64,000 nucleotides of DNA, taken from Flectonema sp. DT1601. Its lineage: Eukaryota; Euglenozoa; Diplonemea; Diplonemida; Diplonemidae. The stretch lies in assembly GCA_964019425.1 (NCBI GenBank), contig OZ025801.1:248001-312000 (forward strand), read 5' to 3'. The notes below the pieces were generated by a model. The model saw nothing but the letters and a program-made list of their open reading frames with translations. It made no database searches and was not told the origin of the DNA. Positions 51,536 through 63,399 of the stretch are shown piece by piece. Each line of letters begins with the position of its first letter. The first letter of the stretch is position 1. Position numbers and translations under genes: made by a program.

Positions 51536-52118
51536 TTTTTTTTGAAAAAAATCAAACAATTAACCTCCCCAAATAAAACGTAACCGAAAGGATGGATTTC
51601 TGACTTCGATAAAAATTAATAAATAATTCGGAATGTCATTTTATCGGAAGAATCTTGTGAATGGAAAAAAAAAAAAAAAGAAAAATCTTTTCCCTCTTTT
51701 GTTTATAACTATCTTACAGTCATTTCTGACAACAACATATTTTTTTTTATGTTGCTGTGGGTATATTCGAATGTTCTTGTTGGCTAACTAACTAAACTAA
51801 ACTAAACTTGTTGGAATTTAAAGTTTTTTTGGAAAAAAAAAAAAAAAAGAAAAAGAAATCATCAACATTTCCTTGTTGAAATTATTTCTTTGATAACTAA
51901 GGAAAAGAAAAGAAAAAAAAAAACAATACGTGAACGATGTTAACAGTTGTGTAACTTTAAACCGTGTTTTTGTGATTCTATCGTGTTTTGTTAGATATAT
52001 TCGTGAGTGCAGTTGGTAATTATCATTAAGCTTTATTTTATTATCTTAAATAAAAATAAAATTACTTTCTTCTCCTCTCAGATACGTAACAGTCCGCTAT
52101 ACGGACCAGCAATAACTA

Positions 52119-55100
52119 ATGCCAAAGAGAATTGGAAAATACGAGTTGGGAAAGACCCTTGGGTCGGGAACCTTTTCGAAGGTTAAATACGGAACTGATA
52201 CAGAGACTGGAGGAGCGTATGCAATTAAGGTATGAATTACTTGTTATCTTTTTTATTATTTAATTGTTTAGTAACTATTAGATGTTGATGCAGGCAGTTG
52301 AGTCGCATTCCTGTTGACCCAGTGCTGGAATGTGAATTATGCTCCTGCGAGACAACTGACAGCTCGCTCAAAAAGAAAGAAGGGAAAGCAGGCAGTTGAG
52401 TCGCATTCCTGTTGACCCAGTGCTGGAATGTGAATTATGCTCCTGCGAGACAACTGACAGCTCGCTCAAAAAGAAAGAAGGGAAAGCAGGCAGTTGAGTC
52501 GCATTCCTGTTGACCCAGTGCTGGAATGTGAATTATGCTCCTGCGAGACAACAGACAGCTCGCTTAAAAAGAAAGAAGGGAAAGCAGGCAGTTGAGTCGC
52601 ATTCCTGTTGACCCAGTGCTGGAATGTGAATTATGCTCCTGCGAGACAACAGACAGCTCGCTTAAAAGAGAAAAGGGAAAGCAGGCAGTTGAGTCGCATT
52701 CCTGTTGACCCAGTGCTGGAATGTGAATTATGCTCCTGCGAGACAACAGACAGCTCGCTCAAAAAGAAAGAAGGGAAAGCAGGCAGTTGAGTCGCATTCC
52801 TGTTGACCCAGTGCTGGAATGTGAATTATGCTCCTGCGAGACAACAGACAGCTCGCTTAAAAGAGAAAAGGGAAAGCAGGCAGTTGAGTCGCATTCCTGT
52901 TGACCCAGTGCTGGAATGTGAATTATGCTCCTGCGAGACAACAGACAGCTCGCTCAAAAAGAAAGAAGGGAAAGCAGGCAGTTGAGTCGCATTCCTGTTG
53001 ACCCAGTGCTGGAATGTGAATTATGCTCCTGCGAGACAACAGACAGCTCGCTTAAAAAGAAAGAAGGGAAAGCAGGCAGTTGAGTCGCATTCCTGTTGAC
53101 CCAGTGCTGGAATGTGAATTATGCTCCTGCGAGACAACAGACAGCTCGCTTAAAAGAGAAAAGGGAAAGCAGGCAGTTGAGTCGCATTCCTGTTGACCCA
53201 GTGCTGGAATGTGAATTATGCTCCTGCGAGACAACAGACAGCTCGCTTAAAAAGAAAGAAGGGAAAGCAGGCAGTTGAGTCGCATTCCTGTTGACCCAGT
53301 GCTGGAATGTGAATTATGCTCCTGCGAGACAACAGACAGCTCGCTTAAAAGAGAAAAGGGAAAGCAGGCAGTTGAGTCGCATTCCTGTTGACCCAGTGCT
53401 GGAATGTGAATTATGCTCCTGCGAGACAACAGACAGCTCGCTTAAAAAGAAAGAAGGGAAAGCAGGCAGTTGAGTCGCATTCCTGTTGACCCAGTGCTGG
53501 AATGTGAATTATGCTCCTGCGAGACAACAGACAGCTCGCTCAAAAAGAAAGAAGGGAAAGCAGGCAGTTGAGTCGCATTCCTGTTGACCCAGTGCTGGAA
53601 TGTGAATTATGCTCCTGCGAGACAACAGACAGCTCGCTCAAAAAGAAAGAAGGGAAAGCAGGCAGTTGAGTCGCATTCCTGTTGACCCAGTGCTGGAATG
53701 TGAATTATGCTCCTGCGAGACAACAGACAGCTCGCTTAAAAGAGAAAAGGGAAAGCAGGCAGTTGAGTCGCATTCCTGTTGACCCAGTGCTGGAATGTGA
53801 ATTATGCTCCTGCGAGACAACAGACAGCTCGCTCAAAAAGAAAGAAGGGAAAGCAGGCAGTTGAGTCGCATTCCTGTTGACCCAGTGCTGGAATGTGAAT
53901 TATGCTCCTGCGAGACAACAGACAGCTCGCTCAAAAAGAAAGAAGGGAAAGCAGGCAGTTGAGTCGCATTCCTGTTGACCCAGTGCTGGAATGTGAATTA
54001 TGCTCCTGCGAGACAACAGACAGCTCGCTTAAAAAGAAAGAAGGGAAAGCAGGCAGTTGAGTCGCATTCCTGTTGACCCAGTGCTGGAATGTGAATTATG
54101 CTCCTGCGAGACAACAGACAGCTCGCTTAAAAAGAGAAAAGGGAAAGCAGGCAGTTGAGTCGCATTCCTGTTGACCCAGTGCTGGAATGTGAATTATGCT
54201 CCTGCGAGACAACAGACAGCTCGCTTAAAAAGAGAAAAGGGAAAGCAGGCAGTTGAGTCGCATTCCTGTTGACCCAGTGCTGGAATGTGAATTATGCTCC
54301 TGCGAGACAACAGACAGCTCGCTCAAAAAGAAAGAAGGGAAAGCAGGCAGTTGAGTCGCATTCCTGTTGACCCAGTGCTGGAATGTGAATTATGCTCCTG
54401 CGAGACAACAGACAGCTCGCTTAAAAAGAAAGAAGGGAAAGCAGGCAGTTGAGTCGCATTCCTGTTGACCCAGTGCTGGAATGTGAATTATGCTCCTGCG
54501 AGACAACAGACAGCTCGCTCAAAAAGAAAGAAGGGAAAGCAGGCAGTTGAGTCGCATTCCTGTTGACCCAGTGCTGGAATGTGAATTATGCTCCTGCGAG
54601 ACAACAGACAGCTCGCTCAAAAAGAAAGAAGGGAAAGCAGGCAGTTGAGTCGCATTCCTGTTGACCCAGTGCTGGAATGTGAATTATGCTCCTGCGAGAC
54701 AACAGACAGCTCGCTTAAAAGAGAAAAGGGAAAGCAGGCAGTTGAGTCGCATTCCTGTTGACCCAGTGCTGGAATGTGAATTATGCTCCTGCGAGACAAC
54801 AGACAGCTCGCTCAAAAAGAAAGAAGGGAAAGCAGGCAGTTGAGTCGCATTCCTGTTGACCCAGTGCTGGAATGTGAATTATGCTCCTGCGAGACAACAG
54901 ACAGCTCGCTCAAAAAGAAAGAAGGGAAAGCAGGCAGTTGAGTCGCATTCCTGTTGACCCAGTGCTGGAATGTGAATTATGCTCCTGCGAGACAACAGAC
55001 AGCTCGCTTAAAAAGAAAGAAGGGAAAGCAGGCAGTTGAGTCGCATTCCTGTTGACCCAGTGCTGGAATGTGAATTATGCTCCTGCGAGACAACAGACAG

Positions 55101-58100
55101 CTCGCTTAAAAAGAGAAAAGGGAAAGCAGGCAGTTGAGTCGCATTCCTGTTGACCCAGTGCTGGAATGTGAATTATGCTCCTGCGAGACAACAGACAGCT
55201 CGCTTAAAAAGAGAAAAGGGAAAGCAGGCAGTTGAGTCGCATTCCTGTTGACCCAGTGCTGGAATGTGAATTATGCTCCTGCGAGACAACAGACAGCTCG
55301 CTCAAAAAGAAAGAAGGGAAAGCAGGCAGTTGAGTCGCATTCCTGTTGACCCAGTGCTGGAATGTGAATTATGCTCCTGCGAGACAACAGACAGCTCGCT
55401 TAAAAAGAAAGAAGGGAAAGCAGGCAGTTGAGTCGCATTCCTGTTGACCCAGTGCTGGAATGTGAATTATGCTCCTGCGAGACAACAGACAGCTCGCTCA
55501 AAAAGAAAGAAGGGAAAGCAGGCAGTTGAGTCGCATTCCTGTTGACCCAGTGCTGGAATGTGAATTATGCTCCTGCGAGACAACAGACAGCTCGCTTAAA
55601 AGAGAAAAGGGAAAGCAGGCAGTTGAGTCGCATTCCTGTTGACCCAGTGCTGGAATGTGAATTATGCTCCTGCGAGACAACAGACAGCTCGCTCAAAAAG
55701 AAAGAAGGGAAAGCAGGCAGTTGAGTCGCATTCCTGTTGACCCAGTGCTGGAATGTGAATTATGCTCCTGCGAGACAACAGACAGCTCGCTCAAAAAGAA
55801 AGAAGGGAAAGCAGGCAGTTGAGTCGCATTCCTGTTGACCCAGTGCTGGAATGTGAATTATGCTCCTGCGAGACAACAGACAGCTCGCTTAAAAAGAAAG
55901 AAGGGAAAGCAGGCAGTTGAGTCGCATTCCTGTTGACCCAGTGCTGGAATGTGAATTATGCTCCTGCGAGACAACAGACAGCTCGCTTAAAAAGAGAAAA
56001 GGGAAAGCAGGCAGTTGAGTCGCATTCCTGTTGACCCAGTGCTGGAATGTGAATTATGCTCCTGCGAGACAACAGACAGCTCGCTTAAAAAGAGAAAAGG
56101 GAAAGCAGGCAGTTGAGTCGCATTCCTGTTGACCCAGTGCTGGAATGTGAATTATGCTCCTGCGAGACAACAGACAGCTCGCTCAAAAAGAAAGAAGGGA
56201 AAGCAGGCAGTTGAGTCGCATTCCTGTTGACCCAGTGCTGGAATGTGAATTATGCTCCTGCGAGACAACAGACAGCTCGCTTAAAAAGAAAGAAGGGAAA
56301 GCAGGCAGTTGAGTCGCATTCCTGTTGACCCAGTGCTGGAATGTGAATTATGCTCCTGCGAGACAACAGACAGCTCGCTCAAAAAGAAAGAAGGGAAAGC
56401 AGGCAGTTGAGTCGCATTCCTGTTGACCCAGTGCTGGAATGTGAATTATGCTCCTGCGAGACAACAGACAGCTCGCTTAAAAGAGAAAAGGGAAAGCAGG
56501 CAGTTGAGTCGCATTCCTGTTGACCCAGTGCTGGAATGTGAATTATGCTCCTGCGAGACAACAGACAGCTCGCTCAAAAAGAAAGAAGGGAAAGCAGGCA
56601 GTTGAGTCGCATTCCTGTTGACCCAGTGCTGGAATGTGAATTATGCTCCTGCGAGACAACACACAGCTCGCTCAAAAAGAAAGAAGGGAAAGCAGGCAGT
56701 TGAGTCGCATTCCTGTTGACCCAGTGCTGGAATGTGAATTATGCTCCTGCGAGACAACAGACAGCTCGCTTAAAAAGAAAGAAGGGAAAGCAGGCAGTTG
56801 AGTCGCATTCCTGTTGACCCAGTGCTGGAATGTGAATTATGCTCCTGCGAGACAACAGACAGCTCGCTTAAAAAGAGAAAAGGGAAAGCAGGCAGTTGAG
56901 TCGCATTCCTGTTGACCCAGTGCTGGAATGTGAATTATGCTCCTGCGAGACAACAGACAGCTCGCTTAAAAAGAGAAAAGGGAAAGCAGGCAGTTGAGTC
57001 GCATTCCTGTTGACCCAGTGCTGGAATGTGAATTATGCTCCTGCGAGACAACAGACAGCTCGCTTAAAAAGAAAGAAGGGAAAGCAGGCAGTTGAGTCGC
57101 ATTCCTGTTGACCCAGTGCTGGAATGTGAATTATGCTCCTGCGAGACAACAGACAGCTCGCTTAAAAGAGAAAAGGGAAAGCAGGCAGTTGAGTCGCATT
57201 CCTGTTGACCCAGTGCTGGAATGTGAATTATGCTCCTGCGAGACAACAGACAGCTCGCTTAAAAAGAAAGAAGGGAAAGCAGGCAGTTGAGTCGCATTCC
57301 TGTTGACCCAGTGCTGGAATGTGAATTATGCTCCTGCGAGACAACAGACAGCTCGCTCAAAAAGAAAGAAGGGAAAGCAGGCAGTTGAGTCGCATTCCTG
57401 TTGACCCAGTGCTGGAATGTGAATTATGCTCCTGCGAGACAACAGACAGCTCGCTCAAAAAGAAAGAAGGGAAAGCAGGCAGTTGAGTCGCATTCCTGTT
57501 GACCCAGTGCTGGAATGTGAATTATGCTCCTGCGAGACAACAGACAGCTCGCTTAAAAGAGAAAAGGGAAAGCAGGCAGTTGAGTCGCATTCCTGTTGAC
57601 CCAGTGCTGGAATGTGAATTATGCTCCTGCGAGACAACAGACAGCTCGCTCAAAAAGAAAGAAGGGAAAGCAGGCAGTTGAGTCGCATTCCTGTTGACCC
57701 AGTGCTGGAATGTGAATTATGCTCCTGCGAGACAACAGACAGCTCGCTCAAAAAGAAAGAAGGGAAAGCAGGCAGTTGAGTCGCATTCCTGTTGACCCAG
57801 TGCTGGAATGTGAATTATGCTCCTGCGAGACAACAGACAGCTCGCTTAAAAAGAAAGAAGGGAAAGCAGGCAGTTGAGTCGCATTCCTGTTGACCCAGTG
57901 CTGGAATGTGAATTATGCTCCTGCGAGACAACAGACAGCTCGCTTAAAAAGAGAAAAGGGAAAGCAGGCAGTTGAGTCGCATTCCTGTTGACCCAGTGCT
58001 GGAATGTGAATTATGCTCCTGCGAGACAACAGACAGCTCGCTTAAAAAGAGAAAAGGGAAAGCAGGCAGTTGAGTCGCATTCCTGTTGACCCAGTGCTGG

Positions 58101-61100
58101 AATGTGAATTATGCTCCTGCGAGACAACAGACAGCTCGCTCAAAAAGAAAGAAGGGAAAGCAGGCAGTTGAGTCGCATTCCTGTTGACCCAGTGCTGGAA
58201 TGTGAATTATGCTCCTGCGAGACAACAGACAGCTCGCTTAAAAAGAAAGAAGGGAAAGCAGGCAGTTGAGTCGCATTCCTGTTGACCCAGTGCTGGAATG
58301 TGAATTATGCTCCTGCGAGACAACAGACAGCTCGCTCAAAAAGAAAGAAGGGAAAGCAGGCAGTTGAGTCGCATTCCTGTTGACCCAGTGCTGGAATGTG
58401 AATTATGCTCCTGCGAGACAACAGACAGCTCGCTTAAAAAGAGAAAAGGGAAAGCAGGCAGTTGAGTCGCATTCCTGTTGACCCAGTGCTGGAATGTGAA
58501 TTATGCTCCTGCGAGACAACAGACAGCTCGCTTAAAAAGAGAAAAGGGAAAGCAGGCAGTTGAGTCGCATTCCTGTTGACCCAGTGCTGGAATGTGAATT
58601 ATGCTCCTGCGAGACAACAGACAGCTCGCTCAAAAAGAGAAAAGGGAAAGCAGGCAGTTGAGTCGCATTCCTGTTGACCCAGTGCTGGAATGTGAATTAT
58701 GCTCCTGCGAGACAACAGACAGCTCGCTTAAAAAGAGAAAAGGGAAAGCAGGCAGTTGAGTCGCATTCCTGTTGACCCAGTGCTGGAATGTGAATTATGC
58801 TCCTGCGAGACAACAGACAGCTCGCTCAAAAAGAGAAAAGGGAAAGCAGACAGTTGAGTCGCATTCCTGTTGACCCAGTGCTGGAATGTGAATTATGCTC
58901 CTGCGAGACAACAGACAGCTCGCTCAAAAAGAAAGAAGGGAAAGCAGGCAGTTGAGTCGCATTCCTGTTGACCCAGTGCTGGAATGTGAATTATGCTCCT
59001 GCGAGACAACAGACAGCTCGCTTAAAAAGAGAAAAGGGAAAGCAGGCAGTTGAGTCGCATTCCTGTTGACCCAGTGCTGGAATGTGAATTATGCTCCTGC
59101 GAGACAACAGACAGCTCGCTTAAAAAGAAAGAAGGGAAAGCAGGCAGTTGAGTCGCATTCCTGTTGACCCAGTGCTGGAATGTGAATTATGCTCCTGCGA
59201 GACAACAGACAGCTCGCTCAAAAAGAAAGAAGGGAAAGCAGGCAGTTGAGTCGCATTCCTGTTGACCCAGTGCTGGAATGTGAATTATGCTCCTGCGAGA
59301 CAACAGACAGCTCGCTCAAAAAGAAAGAAGGGAAAGCAGGCAGTTGAGTCGCATTCCTGTTGACCCAGTGCTGGAATGTGAATTATGCTCCTGCGAGACA
59401 ACAGACAGCTCGCTTAAAAAGAGAAAAGGGAAAGCAGGCAGTTGAGTCGCATTCCTGTTGACCCAGTGCTGGAATGTGAATTATGCTCCTGCGAGACAAC
59501 AGACAGCTCGCTCAAAAAGAGAAAAGGGAAAGCAGGCAGTTGAGTCGCATTCCTGTTGACCCAGTGCTGGAATGTGAATTATGCTCCTGCGAGACAACAG
59601 ACAGCTCGCTTAAAAAGAGAAAAGGGAAAGCAGGCAGTTGAGTCGCATTCCTGTTGACCCAGTGCTGGAATGTGAATTATGCTCCTGCGAGACAACAGAC
59701 AGCTCGCTCAAAAAGAGAAAAGGGAAAGCAGACAGTTGAGTCGCATTCCTGTTGACCCAGTGCTGGAATGTGAATTATGCTCCTGCGAGACAACAGACAG
59801 CTCGCTCAAAAAGAAAGAAGGGAAAGCAGGCAGTTGAGTCGCATTCCTGTTGACCCAGTGCTGGAATGTGAATTATGCTCCTGCGAGACAACAGACAGCT
59901 CGCTCAAAAAGAAAGAAGGGAAAGCAGGCAGTTGAGTCGCATTCCTGTTGACCCAGTGCTGGAATGTGAATTATGCTCCTGCGAGACAACAGACAGCTCG
60001 CTTAAAAAGAAAGAAGGGAAAGCAGGCAGTTGAGTCGCATTCCTGTTGACCCAGTGCTGGAATGTGAATTATGCTCCTGCGAGACAACAGACAGCTCGCT
60101 TAAAAAGAGAAAAGGGAAAGCAGGCAGTTGAGTCGCATTCCTGTTGACCCAGTGCTGGAATGTGAATTATGCTCCTGCGAGACAACAGACAGCTCGCTTA
60201 AAAAGAGAAAAGGGAAAGCAGGCAGTTGAGTCGCATTCCTGTTGACCCAGTGCTGGAATGTGAATTATGCTCCTGCGAGACAACAGACAGCTCGCTCAAA
60301 AAGAAAGAAGGGAAAGCAGGCAGTTGAGTCGCATTCCTGTTGACCCAGTGCTGGAATGTGAATTATGCTCCTGCGAGACAACAGACAGCTCGCTCAAAAA
60401 GAAAGAAGGGAAAGCAGGCAGTTGAGTCGCATTCCTGTTGACCCAGTGCTGGAATGTGAATTATGCTCCTGCGAGACAACAGACAGCTCGCTCAAAAAGA
60501 AAGAAGGGAAAGCAGGCAGTTGAGTCGCATTCCTGTTGACCCAGTGCTGGAATGTGAATTATGCTCCTGCGAGACAACAGACAGCTCGCTTAAAAAGAGA
60601 AAAGGGAAAGCAGGCAGTTGAGTCGCATTCCTGTTGACCCAGTGCTGGAATGTGAATTATGCTCCTGCGAGACAACAGACAGCTCGCTCAAAAAGAGAAA
60701 AGGGAAAGCAGGCAGTTGAGTCGCATTCCTGTTGACCCAGTGCTGGAATGTGAATTATGCTCCTGCGAGACAACAGACAGCTCGCTTAAAAAGAGAAAAG
60801 GGAAAGCAGGCAGTTGAGTCGCATTCCTGTTGACCCAGTGCTGGAATGTGAATTATGCTCCTGCGAGACAACAGACAGCTCGCTCAAAAAGAAAGAAGGG
60901 AAAGCAGGCAGTTGAGTCGCATTCCTGTTGACCCAGTGCTGGAATGTGAATTATGCTCCTGCGAGACAACAGACAGCTCGCTTAAAAAGAGAAAAGGGAA
61001 AGCAGGCAGTTGAGTCGCATTCCTGTTGACCCAGTGCTGGAATGTGAATTATGCTCCTGCGAGACAACAGACAGCTCGCTCAAAAAGAGAAAAGGGAAAG

Positions 61101-63288
61101 CAGGCAGTTGAGTCGCATTCCTGTTGACCCAGTGCTGGAATGTGAATTATGCTCCTGCGAGACAACAGACAGCTCGCTTAAAAAGAGAAAAGGGAAAGCA
61201 GGCAGTTGAGTCGCATTCCTGTTGACCCAGTGCTGGAATGTGAATTATGCTCCTGCGAGACAACAGACAGCTCGCTCAAAAAGAGAAAAGGGAAAGCAGA
61301 CAGTTGAGTCGCATTCCTGTTGACCCAGTGCTGGAATGTGAATTATGCTCCTGCGAGACAACAGACAGCTCGCTCAAAAAGAAAGAAGGGAAAGCAGGCA
61401 GTTGAGTCGCATTCCTGTTGACCCAGTGCTGGAATGTGAATTATGCTCCTGCGAGACAACAGACAGCTCGCTTAAAAAGAGAAAAGGGAAAGCAGGCAGT
61501 TGAGTCGCATTCCTGTTGACCCAGTGCTGGAATGTGAATTATGCTCCTGCGAGACAACAGACAGCTCGCTTAAAAAGAGAAAAGGGAAAGCAGGCAGTTG
61601 AGTCGCATTCCTGTTGACCCAGTGCTGGAATGTGAATTATGCTCCTGCGAGACAACAGACAGCTCGCTCAAAAAGAGAAAAGGGAAAGCAGGCAGTTGAG
61701 TCGCATTCCTGTTGACCCAGTGCTGGAATGTGAATTATGCTCCTGCGAGACAACAGACAGCTCGCTTAAAAAGAGAAAAGGGAAAGCAGGCAGTTGAGTC
61801 GCATTCCTGTTGACCCAGTGCTGGAATGTGAATTATGCTCCTGCGAGACAACAGACAGCTCGCTTAAAAAGAGAAAAGGGAAAGCAGGCAGTTGAGTCGC
61901 ATTCCTGTTGACCCAGTGCTGGAATGTGAATTATGCTCCTGCGATATTAATTCTATTGTTCTGTTTTTTCTTATTGCGGACAAATAATAAACAACTACTA
62001 ACACAAAACAGATTATTGATAAAGCGCAACTCGCCAAAGAGCACATGGAGGAACAGCTAAAGAGAGAAATCGCAGTTATGAAGTTGTTGAAGCACGATAA
62101 CATTGTACAGTTGAAGGAAGTGTTGCATACTCAAAAACACATATATTTGATATTGGAACTTATTACTGGAGGAGAGTTGTTTGACAAGATTGTCGAAGCG
62201 AAGAAATTCGATGAAGCTACAGCGCGGAAGTACTTCCAGCAGCTGGTTCTCGGAATCTATTACTGTCATCAACAGGGAATTGCTCACAGAGATTTGAAGC
62301 CAGAAAATCTTTTAGTTGACGGAAACGACAATTTAAAGATTAGTGATTTCGGTCTTTCCAACCTTCAAAGAGGTGGAGCTGGTGGAGGTGGAACTCTTCT
62401 TCAGACAGTCTGTGGTACCCCAAACTACGTCGCCCCAGAAGTTCTAAAAGAAAAGGGATACAATGGAATTACTGCAGACATCTGGTCATGTGGTGTTATT
62501 CTATTTGTTATGTTGGCTGGGTACTTACCTTTCGATGACCCAAACATGAACGCTCTTTTTAATAAGATTGAGAGAGGTGACTACCGAATGGCGCGTCACT
62601 TCAGTGATCCTGTAAAGGATATTATCTCAAAGATGCTTGTCATTGAGCCTGAGAAGAGAGCTACCTTGGATGAACTTATTGATCATCCATGGTTTAAGAT
62701 TGACTTCGACCCAGCACAGTTGGAACGTGCAAAGGGACACAAGGTCTCGATTACCGGAGCGCAAGTCCAGGGAGCGGTACGTGATGTTGGTGAGCAGACA
62801 GGTTCAAACGACCCAAAACCTGCGGGTGGACTTGCCACCGGTCTTGACGCTTTCGACATCATTTCTCGCCTCACTGCTGGAAGTCTCAACCCGCTCACCA
62901 CAGGTGCCAGTGCTTTAGTCAAGAAGGCAACCCGCTTTGCCATGAACCAGGAAGCCAATGAATGCCTCAAATCCCTTGTAAACGCTCTTTCTGGACTCAA
63001 GGGTAACCCAAAGAACAAGGAAGGTACTGCAGAAATTAAGGGATTTGTTAACGCCAGCAAGGGTCTTATGACCTACATCGTTGCCATCCTTCCAACCTGC
63101 TCAGCCGGTCTTACTATTGTTGAGGTTTGTATTATCGGGTTTTGTTTTTATTCGAAAAAAAATAAATAAAATAAAAATAAAAATAAAATAAACAGCTTCG
63201 TCGTGGTAGAGGTGACACACTCGATTTTATGGAATTCTACAGAACTGTGACTGACAGCTTAGCATCAAGCATTGTTAGTAAGTGTTAG
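52119..63288 (+). CDS. CIPK/SnRK3-like protein kinase with giant satellite-filled intron
   Basis: Exons are 52119-52229, 62012-63124 and 63196-63288 (all phase 0; 438 residues). Exon 1 encodes the glycine loop (GSGTFSKVKYG) and VAIK-like lysine (YAIK). Exon 2 encodes HRDLKPENLL, DFGLSN, GTPNYVAPEVL and the end of the kinase domain, then LDAFDIISRLTAGSLNPL. That stretch matches the NAF motif by which plant CBL-interacting kinases bind calcineurin-B-like sensors. The C-terminus (LTIVELRRGRGDTLDFMEFY) is a KA1-like CIPK tail split by the last intron. I infer a Ca2+-sensor-regulated kinase. The intron of 9782 bp has donor GTATGA and a branch-like TACTAAC 9 bases before the acceptor. A GTAAGT near 63277 could allow a longer C-terminus. 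Confidence 0.9.
52290..61944 (+). repeat. Intronic 98-bp satellite, about 98 copies
   Basis: About 9.65 kb of tandem monomers of 97-98 bp, beginning GCAGGCAGTTGAGTCGCATT and truncated in the last copy after CTCCTGCGA. Identity is near 100 percent. Variants are C/T in CGCTYAAAA, the A/G pattern before GGGAAAG (AAAGAA, GAGAAA, with or without one A), and GCAGGC versus GCAGAC. Each unit can fold: CATTCC with GGAATG inside TCGC with GCGA. The first two copies carry an ACTGACAG variant not seen later. It lies wholly in intron 1 of the CIPK-like gene, 60 bp from the donor and 67 bp from the acceptor. Confidence 0.97.
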
Positions 63289-63399
63289 TTGCCGTTGGAT
63301 ACCTTTCCCCCCTCTCCCCTTCTCTTCGGTATGAGAACCATGCTGAAGGTAAAGAGAATAAATCGTTTTTTTTTTTCCTGTGGATACACGTGATTGATT
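63289..63399. other. 3' flank of the CIPK-like gene
   Basis: It includes C/T-rich sequence and an AATAAA (63358-63363) that may serve polyadenylation. Confidence 0.4.

Noticed and set aside
52564-57681. Repeated 60-codon open frames on both strands across the satellite
   Set aside because: They arise from the 97-98 bp monomer spanning two copies, lie inside an intron and have no family similarity.
52290-61944. CRISPR-like array
   Set aside because: There are no unique spacers; monomers are directly adjacent, and the host gene is eukaryotic.
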